NCBI GenBank assembly: GCA_022563285.1
Contig: JADFNQ010000035.1
Location: 1-9,830 of the forward strand
Reading direction: 5' to 3'
DNA from: Chloroflexota bacterium
Lineage (GTDB): Bacteria > Chloroflexota > Dehalococcoidia > SM23-28-2 > RBG-16-64-32
DNA length: 9,830 nucleotides
This document shows, one piece after another, positions 1 through 5,530 of this stretch. The translations under genes were made by a program, and so were the position numbers. Within the stretch, counting starts at the first letter, position 1, and every line of letters starts with the position of its first letter. The notes under the pieces were generated by a model that saw only the letters and a program-made list of their open reading frames with translations, did no database searches and was not told where the DNA came from.

Positions 1-99
1 GAAGAGGACGTAGTAGGAGATGGCGGCTGCCATCTGGGTGCAGTTGTCCTCAAGGAACTCCTCCACTGAGCGGCGGGCAAGCAGGATTGCCGTCTTCAT
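1..99 (-). CDS. YihY/BrkB-family inner-membrane protein, N-terminal fragment
   Basis: Only the first 33 codons are in the window; the gene runs off the left edge. The readable N-terminus is MKTAILLARRSVEEFLEDN followed by CTQMAAAISYYVLF. The Q-M-A-A-A-I-S-Y-Y-x-L-F stretch is the hallmark of the YihY/BrkB family (once called ribonuclease BN), where it begins the first membrane helix after a short amphipathic segment. Members are polytopic membrane proteins of about 280-400 residues with poorly defined function. I chose the ATG at 99. A GTG at 111 is in frame with a GGAG only 3 nt upstream, and the frame stays open further up, so the start is uncertain. Repeat copy 1 lies upstream on the transcribed side. 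The family call rests on a short stretch but the motif is distinctive. Confidence 0.62.
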   Translation of the reverse strand, partial: MKTAILLARRSVEEFLEDNCTQMAAAISYYVLF

Positions 100-236
100 G
101 GGGCTGTGCACCGGCTCCAGTGACTGGGGTCGCTCGATAGGTCTCGCGAAATCTCCACCATGCAAGGGAATGGTATCAGAATTGACGGGGGTAGTAGGGG
201 CTGACGCCTCGCGATCCTGTAACACGCCTGCGCGTT

Positions 237-300
237 GCCGCCGCGATTGTGCGCCCTGCCTACCGGCAGGCAGGCTGGGCGGGGCGGGTGTCAAACGGGG
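237..300. repeat. Dispersed repeat, copy 1 (filled with 20-nt palindrome)
   Basis: It begins GCCGCCGCGATTGTGCGC, then carries the 20-nt near-palindrome, then a G-rich right arm ending TGTCAAACGGGG. The first 44 nt are identical to copy 2 at 858-920. The right arm differs from copy 2 by two substitutions and one inserted A. It lies upstream of the minus-strand YihY/BrkB gene. Confidence 0.85.
255..274. repeat. 20-nt near-palindrome nested in repeat copy 1
   Basis: The sequence is CCTGCCTACCGGCAGGCAGG. It is self-complementary over 20 nt except for one central A/C pair, so it could fold into a hairpin or act as a protein-binding palindrome. The identical element occurs at 876-895. It is absent from the third copy of the outer repeat, where GCGC joins directly to CTGG. 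Confidence 0.85.
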
Positions 301-455
301 TATTCCGCCGATCAGTTGGGCCACGAGCCGAGCGGGGCGATGTCAGTATGTCCGGGTGTCCATTAGGCGCATAGCGCTTGATTGACATGTGGTTCGATCT
401 GCGCGAAGCTTCAACAAGTCTGAAAGCTGGTCGCGCACCCCAGAAGGAGGGACAA

Positions 456-830
456 ATGTCGCACGAAGGAAAGACCCAAATCAGCTTCATCTTCACCGTG
501 CCCCCAGACCTGGATGCGGAGGGCGACCGGATCTTCGCTAGCCACGCCGCCTGGATGGAGAGAACGCACTACCGCGAGGGCAAATTGGCCCTACTGCTCT
601 ACAACACCGTGAAGGGAGCGGAGCTGTCGAATCCACTGGACCCATCGTCCGAACCATCAGGTAACACGAACCTCACCATCACCGAGGTCTACGCGACCCC
701 AGCCGGGCTTGAAGACCATTGGAAGCAGGGCGCCGAGGGCTGGGAGGACTTCGGTGCGTTCATGGAGTGGGCCGGCAAGGTCAAGGTGGCAGTGTTGCAC
801 GGGTCTCCGGTCATCCATTCGCTCTGGTAG
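456..830 (+). CDS. Small dimeric alpha/beta-barrel (ABM-like) protein
   Basis: A 124-residue soluble protein. The start is set by a good Shine-Dalgarno sequence (GAAGGAGG at 443-450) a few bases before the ATG at 456; an upstream ATG at 378 in the same frame has no such site and would add 26 unlikely residues. The alternating strand/helix pattern fits the ferredoxin-like fold of antibiotic-biosynthesis-monooxygenase-type proteins: ISFIFTVPPDLDAEG at the N-terminus, then LALLLYNTV, LTITEVYATPAGLEDHWK and VKVAVLHGSPVIHSLW. The segment ITEVYATPAGLEDH matches the family's usual E-V/I-Y-x-(S/T)-x-x-A/G-L-x-x-H segment. Such proteins form dimers with a substrate or haem pocket, but the ligand cannot be told from sequence. 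It stands alone, flanked by repeat copies 1 and 2. Exact subfamily is unknown. Confidence 0.7.
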   Translation: MSHEGKTQISFIFTVPPDLDAEGDRIFASHAAWMERTHYREGKLALLLYNTVKGAELSNPLDPSSEPSGNTNLTITEVYATPAGLEDHWKQGAEGWEDFGAFMEWAGKVKVAVLHGSPVIHSLW

Positions 831-857
831 CGCCCGGGAGTCAGCTCCGGCTTCGAT

Positions 858-920
858 GCCGCCGCGATTGTGCGCCCTGCCTACCGGCAGGCAGGCTGGG
901 CTGGGCGGCTGTCAACGGGG
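858..920. repeat. Dispersed repeat, copy 2 (filled with 20-nt palindrome)
   Basis: Same architecture as copy 1: GCCGCCGCGATTGTGCGC, the 20-nt palindrome, then a right arm ending GGCTGTCAACGGGG. With the palindrome removed it aligns to copy 3 without gaps and with only a couple of substitutions in the right arm. It begins 27 nt after the stop of the ABM-like gene. Confidence 0.85.
876..895. repeat. 20-nt near-palindrome nested in repeat copy 2
   Basis: Identical in sequence to the element at 255-274. Its insertion point inside the outer repeat is also identical, between GCGC and CTGG, as judged against the empty copy at 1187-1227. Confidence 0.85.
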
Positions 921-994
921 CGCGGGGGGCGGCTGGCCGGAGTCCCCCCAGAGCGAGTGAGGGGACAGGGTGGGGTTATGCTCGCCAGCGACTT

Positions 995-1177
995 TCAACG
1001 GAAGCCAACGCCCGTCAGGTATCCGACTAGGCCAATCAGCCCGGCAACAGCCAGGAGCCGCAGCCCCGCCCTAAGTGCCCCAGGCTCGCCCCGCAGGTGG
1101 CCCCCTAGGGCGCTAATGGTCGCCCGGAAACCCAATACGGCGAAGAAGGCAAAAGCGAGCCAGAAAACTACTGTCAT
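995..1177 (-). CDS. Putative 60-residue membrane protein with two helices
   Basis: A 60-residue reading frame of strongly hydrophobic composition. Residues about 2-24 (MTVVFWLAFAFFAVLGF and onward) and about 38-58 (LRLLAVAGLIGLVGYLTGVGF) look like two membrane helices, with a charged loop between them (HLRGEPGALRAG). Upstream of the ATG at 1177 is only a weak purine-rich GGGTAAG. Repeat copy 3 lies immediately upstream and supplies possible minus-strand promoter boxes whose predicted start would leave a leader of about a dozen nucleotides. I do not recognise a family. Composition, a plausible promoter and the absence of a better candidate on the other strand favour a real gene, but the short length keeps confidence moderate. 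Confidence 0.5.
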   Translation of the reverse strand: MTVVFWLAFAFFAVLGFRATISALGGHLRGEPGALRAGLRLLAVAGLIGLVGYLTGVGFR

Positions 1178-1186
1178 ATCTTACCC

Positions 1187-1227
1187 GCCGCCGCGATTGT
1201 GCGCCTGGTCCGGGCGGCTGTCAACGG
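1187..1227. repeat. Dispersed repeat, copy 3 (empty site, no palindrome)
   Basis: It has the same left arm, GCCGCCGCGATTGTGCGC, and the right arm GGGCGGCTGTCAACGG, but the 20-nt palindrome found in copies 1 and 2 is missing. The rest keeps register with copy 2. It therefore looks like an unoccupied version of the same repeat, or one from which the palindrome was cleanly lost. Confidence 0.8.
1196..1224 (-). promoter_or_regulatory. Candidate minus-strand promoter inside repeat copy 3
   Basis: On the minus strand the repeat reads TTGACA (1224-1219), a 17-nt spacer, then CACAAT (1201-1196). A start about 7 nt further on would lie about 12 nt before the ATG of the small membrane protein at 1177. 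The -35 box is perfect and the spacing ideal, but the -10 box is only partly like the consensus and the spacer is very GC-rich. This is an inference from box matches only. Confidence 0.35.
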
Positions 1228-1261
1228 TACGTATAACTACGTAGAAGATATACGGTACACG

Positions 1262-1290
1262 TTGACGAACCTGACGAAACATGGTATCGC
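1262..1290 (+). promoter_or_regulatory. Candidate promoter of the beta-helix protein gene
   Basis: TTGACG at 1262-1267 and TATCGC at 1285-1290 are 17 nt apart and about 40 nt upstream of the ATG at 1327. Just upstream lies an AT-richer island (1228-1256) that holds the palindrome CTACGTAG (1237-1244) and two copies of ACGGTAC (1224-1230 and 1252-1258), possibly a regulator site. The -10 box is a weak match. Confidence 0.33.
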
Positions 1291-1326
1291 TACACATAAC
1301 ACTCGAGCCAAAGACGGGGGTGAGCG

Positions 1327-2598
1327 ATGACCAGCAAACCAGATCACAGGCGGGCGTTCCTCAAGCCACTGGTGCTGGCAGGCGTCATGGCGCTACTGGC
1401 GCTGCTGGTGGTGGCCGGCGAGGGCCAGCCCGCCTACGCCGCCACCTTCACCGTCACGAAGACCGCCGACACCAACGACGGGACCTGTGACGGCGACTGC
1501 TCGCTGCGGGAGGCGATAGGCGCCGCCAACGCCCTGGCCGGCGCCGACACCATCACCGTGCCCGCCGGCACCTACACCCTGAGCATCGCTGGGACGGGCG
1601 AGGATGCGAACGCCACCGGCGACCTGGACATCACCGACGACCTGACCATCAACGGCGCCTTCACCTCCATCGTCGATGGCGGCGCCCTGGACCGGGTGTT
1701 TCACATTCTTAGCGGCACCACGGTCACGATCTCCTACCTGACCATCCAGAACGGCTCCGCCAGCGGCGGCGGCGGCGGCGGCATCAGAAACGACGCCACG
1801 CTGACCCTCACCAACAGCACCGTCAGCGGCAACACGGGCGGCGGAATCCTCAACGCATTCGGCACGCTAACCCTCAAGTACAGCACCGTCAGCGGCAACA
1901 CGTCAGCCGTCAGCGCCGGCGGCGGAATCCACAGCCTCGGCCCGCTGACCCTCACCAACAGCACGGTCAGCGGCAACTCGACCGGCACCAGCGGCGGCGG
2001 CATCTTTGGCGGCACCGGCAGCACGCTGACCCTCAACAACAGTACCGTCAGCGGCAACACGCCCGGCGGCATCGCCAACACCGGCACCGCTACCCTGAAG
2101 AACACCATCGTCGCCAATAACACTGGCGGGGACTGTACGAGTGGCGCTCCCACCTCTCTCGGCCACAACCTGGACAGCGACGGCACCTGTGCCCTCAGCG
2201 GGACGGGCGACATCTCTAGCGGCAACGCCAACCTGGGCGCCCTGGCGCTGAACGCCCCGGGTACCACCGCAACCCACGCCCTGCTCGCGGGCAGCGACGC
2301 CATCGACGCTGGCAACCCGGCCACGCCGGGCAGCGGCGGCAACGCCTGCGAAGCCACCGACCAGCGTGGCGTCGCCCGGCCTCAGGGCGCGTTCTGCGAC
2401 ATCGGCGCCTTCGAGCTAGAGGTCGGTGTCGGCGGCATAGCGGAGGTGCTCGTTGGCGGCGGGGAAGCCCCCGCTAGCACTGGGGCCGGCGCCGGCTCCT
2501 CGTCTCTCCTCTACGCCGCCCTGGCAGGGGCCGTAGCCGCAGGGGCGATCGCCATCGCGGCGGCCGGCTGGTACGCCAGGAGGCGCTGGCTGCGGTAG
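1327..2598 (+). CDS. CSLREA-domain, right-handed beta-helix surface protein
   Basis: A 423-residue exported protein. Residues 1-38 form a signal peptide: basic DHRR, a hydrophobic core to about residue 30, and an AYA cleavage site before A39. The CSLREA motif follows at residues 58-63, after a CDGD stretch with a second cysteine. From about residue 135 to 270 there are helix rungs built on L-T-L-x-N-S-T-V-S-G-N-T; DNA copies start near 1801, 1867, 1945 and 2026, so rungs are 22-27 residues long, with a variant rung near 2089. Rungs of this type stack into a parallel right-handed beta-helix, often for binding or cleaving polysaccharide, but no catalytic residues are evident. The C-terminus (about 381-423) has APASTG, a single membrane helix and an RRR tail, resembling a degenerate sortase-type or membrane anchor. 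The start follows GGGGGTGAGCG. It is probably surface-attached; ligand unknown. Confidence 0.85.
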   Translation: MTSKPDHRRAFLKPLVLAGVMALLALLVVAGEGQPAYAATFTVTKTADTNDGTCDGDCSLREAIGAANALAGADTITVPAGTYTLSIAGTGEDANATGDLDITDDLTINGAFTSIVDGGALDRVFHILSGTTVTISYLTIQNGSASGGGGGGIRNDATLTLTNSTVSGNTGGGILNAFGTLTLKYSTVSGNTSAVSAGGGIHSLGPLTLTNSTVSGNSTGTSGGGIFGGTGSTLTLNNSTVSGNTPGGIANTGTATLKNTIVANNTGGDCTSGAPTSLGHNLDSDGTCALSGTGDISSGNANLGALALNAPGTTATHALLAGSDAIDAGNPATPGSGGNACEATDQRGVARPQGAFCDIGAFELEVGVGGIAEVLVGGGEAPASTGAGAGSSSLLYAALAGAVAAGAIAIAAAGWYARRRWLR

Positions 2599-2605
2599 GG
2601 GGCGC

Positions 2606-2755
2606 CTACAGGTTGTCCAGCGGACTCCTCGTGGCGTGGGCTCGCTTCAAGTCATCCGCCGCCAGGTGGGCATAGGTTATCAGCATCGTGTAGCTCGTCC
2701 AGCCACCAGTCTGCCTCAGCGTCTCCAATCGGACTGCGTGTCTGCATTCGTATAC
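2606..2755 (-). pseudogene. C-terminal remnant of a tyrosine recombinase/integrase
   Basis: Reading the minus strand in the frame that ends at the TAG (2608-2606) gives RLETLRQTGGWTSY followed by TMLITYAHLAADDLKRA. This is the C-terminal catalytic segment of phage-type tyrosine recombinases: the L-R-Q-x-G-G-W helix (in the place of LGH), then the nucleophile tyrosine in ITYAHL (codon at 2674-2672) and a short tail. An in-frame TGA at 2758-2756 closes the frame upstream, and the Arg/His boxes expected before it are missing or compressed (a stray R-H occurs near the break). No start codon or core domain precedes it. I infer a decayed integrase, evidence of an old mobile-element insertion between the beta-helix gene and the zinc-ribbon gene. 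Confidence 0.68.
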
Positions 2756-2805
2756 TCAGCGGAGGGGTGGTGGCCCACCAGAAAGTGCACGGATGTGGTG
2801 GTGAG

Positions 2806-2988
2806 ATGCGTATGGAGTTAGCACAACAGGCTAGTAGGTGTGGGCGGAGTCACCACTGGGTCATTGAAACCCCTGCTGGCGCCACCAGCAGGGGCCGATG
2901 CAAGCAGTGTGGCTCTGTCAAGACGTTCCTAACGGCGGAACAACAGAAGAAGTGGAGCTGGCAGCCTCGCTTCAAGCCCCGGAAGTGA
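2806..2988 (+). CDS. Small zinc-ribbon-like protein (HHWVIE family)
   Basis: A protein of about 60 residues. The core reads C-x3-HHWVIETPAGATSRG and then C-K-Q-C-G, with C12, H16/H17, C32 and C35 counted from the ATG at 2806. Short proteins with HHWxIE-P-x-G-x-TSRG-x-C-x-x-CG recur in Chloroflexota and Actinobacteria genomes and are usually annotated as hypothetical; the Cys/His pattern suggests one bound zinc. The basic C-terminus (KKWSWQPRFKPRK) could contact nucleic acid, which is inference. The start is uncertain: ATG at 2806 or 2812, or GTG at 2767/2770, none with a strong ribosome site. A perfect 10-bp hairpin lies within the coding sequence. Role unknown; it may act as a small regulatory factor. 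Confidence 0.72.
   Translation: MRMELAQQASRCGRSHHWVIETPAGATSRGRCKQCGSVKTFLTAEQQKKWSWQPRFKPRK
2870..2894. repeat. Perfect 10-bp inverted repeat inside the zinc-ribbon gene
   Basis: CCCCTGCTGG (2870-2879) and CCAGCAGGGG (2885-2894) are exact reverse complements separated by CGCCA. The hairpin encodes the conserved T-P-A-G-A-T-S-R part of the protein, so it may result from GC-rich codons at constrained positions, or may affect translation. Confidence 0.7.
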
Positions 2989-3015
2989 GCATCTTCACAC
3001 GAGGATGCTAGCCGG

Positions 3016-3129
3016 TCAGAGCATCTCCCGGACTGTACGGGTGGCGAAGGCGATGATGCTGACCCGCGGGTTAACCCCCACGTAGGAGGGGATAACGGCC
3101 ACAACCCGCCGCCCGCTGGCTGTGATTCC
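3016..3129 (-). pseudogene. Probable C-terminal remnant of a GMC-type oxidoreductase
   Basis: The minus-strand frame ending at TGA (3018-3016) reads TASGRRVVAVIPSYVGVN and then PRVSIIAFATRTVREML. The segment V-I-P-S-x-x-G-V-N-P-x-x-(S/T)-I-x-A-x-A-x-R matches the C-terminal end of glucose-methanol-choline flavoenzymes, where the N of GVNP is an active-site residue and the end closes the FAD domain. The frame is open only to about 3198, where an in-frame TGA interrupts it, and what precedes the quoted part no longer resembles the family. There is no FAD-binding N-terminus anywhere nearby. I read this as a decayed gene tail, close to the integrase remnant on the same strand. The family call rests on about 30 residues. 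Confidence 0.5.
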
Positions 3130-3241
3130 CTTCGGTTTCTGGGGATGATATAGTACCCGACGCAGGGGCGCCAGAAGCGGCCCCCGTTGCGGTACGGCTC
3201 ACCACACACTAATCGCGTAGCGCGCAGATCAGGGGGGACTC

Positions 3242-4606
3242 ATGCCAGCCGAGAAGTTCGATGTAATGGTCGTTGGTGGCGGGACGGGCCGGGACATAGT
3301 GTTGGCTGCCGAGGAGCAGCGCCTCCGGGTGGCGGTGATCGAAAAGGGGCCTCTGGGCGGGACGTGTCACAACCGAGGCTGCATGCCTTCCAAGATGCTG
3401 ATCCACAGTGGTGACGTGGCTGAGACCAGCAGGAGCGGCGAGAGGTTCGGCGTGATGAGCAGGATTGAGGAGATAGACTTCCCCTCAATCGTGAGGAACG
3501 TCTTCGCTGTGTTGGATGCGGAGACAGAGGAGAGGGAAGAGGCGTTCAGGAGGAGCGAGTACGTCACCTTCTTTCAGATGGAGGGGAGGTTTATCGGCCC
3601 GAAGTCTATGAAGGTAGGGGACAGAGAGATAACGGCGGACATAGTGTTTATCATGGGCGGCACAAGACCTATCGTTCCTGAAATCAGAGGGGTGGAAACC
3701 GTCCCCTACCTCACCAGCGACGAGGCGCTTCGCCTGGACGAGCAGCCCAAGCGGTTAGTGGTCATCGGCGGCGGATATGTCGCGGTCGAGCTCGCGCACT
3801 TCTTCGGTTCTCTGGGCACAGAGGTAACCATCCTGGTGCGGGGAGAGACGCTTCTGGACAGAGAGGACAGCGAGATCGCTGAGTGGTTCTCGCGTGAGTT
3901 TTGCGCCAAGCACAACGTGCTGTTCAACACTGAAGCGGAAGAGCTGTCCAAGAACGGGGACGGCGTACAGATAAAGCTGAGCGGCAACGGTCAGACGATC
4001 TCGACGGACCAGCTGCTGTTCGCGACGGGCAGAAGGCCGAATACCGATATTCTGGATGTCGCGGTGACGGGGGTGGATCTGGACGAGAAGGGGTTCATCA
4101 AGGTCAACGAGCACCTCGAAACGAACGTTGATGGCGTCTGGGCTCTGGGGGACATCGTGGGGATCATGACTCTGAAACACGTTGCCGTCCGACAGGCCAA
4201 GCACGTCATACGAAACGTCTTCTTCAACGAGAGGAAGCCGATGCGTTACGGCGCGATCCCCCATGCTGTGTTCAGCTCGCCGCAAGTAGCGGCCGTGGGG
4301 AAGACCGAAGACGAGCTGAAGGTGGAGGATGCCCCGTACAAGGTAGGGCGGTACGAGTTCAAGAACACGGGTATGGGCATGGCGCTAAAGGAAAACGGAC
4401 TGGTCAAGGTGCTGGCGAGCGAAGCAGATGGGATTCTCGGCTGTCACATCGTTGGGCCGGATGCATCTTGCCTTATCCAAGAGCCCGTAGTCGCTATGAA
4501 CACCACGGGAAAACTGGATGCCATCATCGACGCGGTTCACGCTCATCCCGGTCTCCCTCAGGTAGTCGAAGAAGCCTTCAAGTCGGCAAAGATTGCCACG
4601 GTCTGA
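3242..4606 (+). CDS. FAD-dependent disulfide oxidoreductase, mycothione reductase/dihydrolipoyl dehydrogenase-like
   Basis: A full-length 454-residue class I pyridine-nucleotide disulfide oxidoreductase, cytoplasmic. The FAD site is VVGGGTGRD at 10-18; the third Gly of GxGxxG is Arg, as in mycothione reductases, which also deviate there. The redox disulfide is C42/C47 in GGTCHNRGCMPSKM. The NAD(P) site is GGGYVAVE at 176-183 with Arg200 after the second strand, which may favour NADPH. ATGRRPNTD and the FAD-ribityl motif ALGDIVG (Asp304) follow, then the interface domain. SCLIQEPVVAM and LKHVAVRQA resemble mycothione reductase. At the dimer-interface active site, HPGLPQ has His435 but Gln440 where the family has Glu. 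The start follows AGGGGGGACTC. Third codon positions look less GC-biased than in the genes to its right, possibly acquired. Its substrate is unknown; mycothiol itself is not expected outside actinobacteria. Confidence 0.85.
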   Translation: MPAEKFDVMVVGGGTGRDIVLAAEEQRLRVAVIEKGPLGGTCHNRGCMPSKMLIHSGDVAETSRSGERFGVMSRIEEIDFPSIVRNVFAVLDAETEEREEAFRRSEYVTFFQMEGRFIGPKSMKVGDREITADIVFIMGGTRPIVPEIRGVETVPYLTSDEALRLDEQPKRLVVIGGGYVAVELAHFFGSLGTEVTILVRGETLLDREDSEIAEWFSREFCAKHNVLFNTEAEELSKNGDGVQIKLSGNGQTISTDQLLFATGRRPNTDILDVAVTGVDLDEKGFIKVNEHLETNVDGVWALGDIVGIMTLKHVAVRQAKHVIRNVFFNERKPMRYGAIPHAVFSSPQVAAVGKTEDELKVEDAPYKVGRYEFKNTGMGMALKENGLVKVLASEADGILGCHIVGPDASCLIQEPVVAMNTTGKLDAIIDAVHAHPGLPQVVEEAFKSAKIATV

Positions 4607-4626
4607 GAGAGCCCGAAAATAGAAAC

Positions 4627-4702
<76 letters not shown>

Positions 4703-4734
4703 GCGTTTTGAGGGCCGCTACCGCCTACGGCGGA

Positions 4735-4746
4735 TACGCCCCTGCG
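4735..4746. repeat. Copy of the tRNA-Trp 5' end in its own leader
   Basis: TACGCCCCTGCG occurs at 4694-4705, where it covers the first 9 nt of tRNA-Trp and 3 nt of leader, and again at 4735-4746, 41 nt upstream on the transcribed strand. Between them is a small inverted repeat, CCGCCTACGGCGG (4721-4733). The copy could be a trace of recombination at the tRNA or could compete for pairing with the acceptor 3' strand. Confidence 0.6.
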
Positions 4747-4755
4747 CCGTACTTG

Positions 4756-4787
4756 AGTATAGCAAACGCTGCCCGAACACGGGTCAA
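4756..4787 (-). promoter_or_regulatory. Candidate tRNA-Trp promoter
   Basis: On the minus strand the -10 box TATACT (4761-4756) is preceded by TGC, giving an extended -10. A TTGACC (4787-4782), overlapping the end of the phosphodiesterase gene, is 20 nt upstream, longer than ideal, so the extended -10 probably matters most. The predicted start lies about 47 nt before the mature tRNA 5' end. Confidence 0.42.
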
Positions 4788-5494
4788 GCGCTGCCGGCGG
4801 CGCGCCCCTGGAGTGCCAGCGCCCGCTCCGGGTAGTTTGTGACGATCCCGTCCACGCCCAGGTCGAGGAGGCGCTGGATGTCGCGCTCCGTGTCCGCAGT
4901 CCAGGCGTAGACGGCCAGGCCGTGTCGCCTGGCCTGGGCTATGACGCTGGCGTCCAGGTTCAGGTGGAACACGCTCACAGCCTGGAGGTCCAGCCGCAGG
5001 GCAAGGTCCTGCATTGAGGGCCAGTTGCCCATGCTCTGCGGCGCGATGAGCAGGGCGCCGGGAACCATTGGCTCCGCCTGGCGCATCGCCTCCAGGGCGG
5101 GCGGCAGGAACGACCACACCATCACGTCCGCCAGCGCTTCGGCGGCCCGGATCACCTCCGCCAGCGCCCGCTCGCAGCCCGGCCGCTTGATCTCCGCCAC
5201 CAGCAGGGCGCGGCCGCGGGTCATCTCCAGCGCCTGGGCGAAGGTGGGGACGGGCTCGCCGCCGGCGTCCAGCGCCTGGAGCTGCTCCAGGGTGAGGGAC
5301 ACGAGGTCTCCACTGCCGTTGGTGGTGCGGTCCAGCGTCAGGTCGTGCATGAGGACGGGCAGTCCGTCGGCGCTGGCCTGGACGTCCACCTCGATAGCGT
5401 CGGCGCCGATCTGGAGGGCAGCGCGGATCCCGGCAAGCGTGTTCTCGGGCGCGTGTCCGGCGCGGGCGCGGTGGGAGATGACCAGGGGGCGCAT
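4784..5494 (-). CDS. Glycerophosphodiester phosphodiesterase (cytoplasmic, UgpQ-type)
   Basis: A 236-residue GDPD-family enzyme, which hydrolyses glycerophosphodiesters from lipid turnover to glycerol-3-phosphate and an alcohol using a bound divalent metal. Visible family motifs are H8-R9, the APENT box at 15-19, the metal ligands E35 and D37 in AIEVDV, catalytic H50 in LMHDLTLDRTTNG, E101 in VAEIK, and the C-terminal VYAWTADTERD and LGVDGIVTNYPE. The length is typical of the cytoplasmic form, and no signal peptide is present. The usual H-R-G is H-R-A here. The ATG at 5494 is preceded by a TATAAT only 7 nt away and has no Shine-Dalgarno sequence, so translation may be leaderless. The stop leaves 81 nt to the tRNA gene on the same strand. 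Confidence 0.92.
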   Translation of the reverse strand: MRPLVISHRARAGHAPENTLAGIRAALQIGADAIEVDVQASADGLPVLMHDLTLDRTTNGSGDLVSLTLEQLQALDAGGEPVPTFAQALEMTRGRALLVAEIKRPGCERALAEVIRAAEALADVMVWSFLPPALEAMRQAEPMVPGALLIAPQSMGNWPSMQDLALRLDLQAVSVFHLNLDASVIAQARRHGLAVYAWTADTERDIQRLLDLGVDGIVTNYPERALALQGRAAGSA

Positions 5495-5500
5495 GCCCCG

Positions 5501-5506
5501 ATTATA
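5501..5506 (-). promoter_or_regulatory. Consensus -10 box implying a leaderless GDPD transcript
   Basis: The minus strand reads TATAAT (5506-5501), then CGGGGC, then the start codon ATG at 5494. A transcript beginning 6-8 nt after the box would start at or next to the ATG. No good -35 box is visible 16-18 nt upstream. Confidence 0.45.
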
Positions 5507-5530
5507 GGGTAGTACGGGGAGGGAGCGGCG

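Larger units (their letters stand above)
100..455. other. Intergenic region between divergent genes, holding repeat copy 1
   Basis: This stretch separates the minus-strand YihY/BrkB gene from the plus-strand ABM-like gene. Apart from the dispersed repeat at 237-300 I see no gene in it. An ORF on the plus strand crosses it but has no family resemblance, reads straight through the repeat and overlaps the opposing gene start. A TTGACA at 382-387 could be a -35 box for the ABM-like gene, but I find no convincing -10 box 16-18 nt downstream. Confidence 0.5.

Noticed and set aside
20..385. Plus-strand frame of 121 codons at the left edge
   Set aside because: It opposes the YihY/BrkB start, runs straight through repeat copy 1 and has no domain-like sequence.
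382..387. TTGACA as promoter of the ABM-like gene
   Set aside because: No acceptable -10 box lies 16-18 nt downstream, so it is mentioned only as an isolated match.
942..966. GTCCCC/GGGGAC inverted repeat as an intrinsic terminator of the small membrane gene
   Set aside because: The stem is only 6 bp with a 13-nt loop and no T-run follows on either strand; kept only as a note.
237..1227. A CRISPR array
   Set aside because: Only three copies, spaced about 560-330 nt or more apart with genes in between, no uniform spacers, and no cas gene.
1734..2357. Minus-strand frames opposite the beta-helix gene with repeated LPLTVLL-type segments
   Set aside because: The repeats simply mirror the N-S-T-V-S-G-N rung codons on the plus strand.
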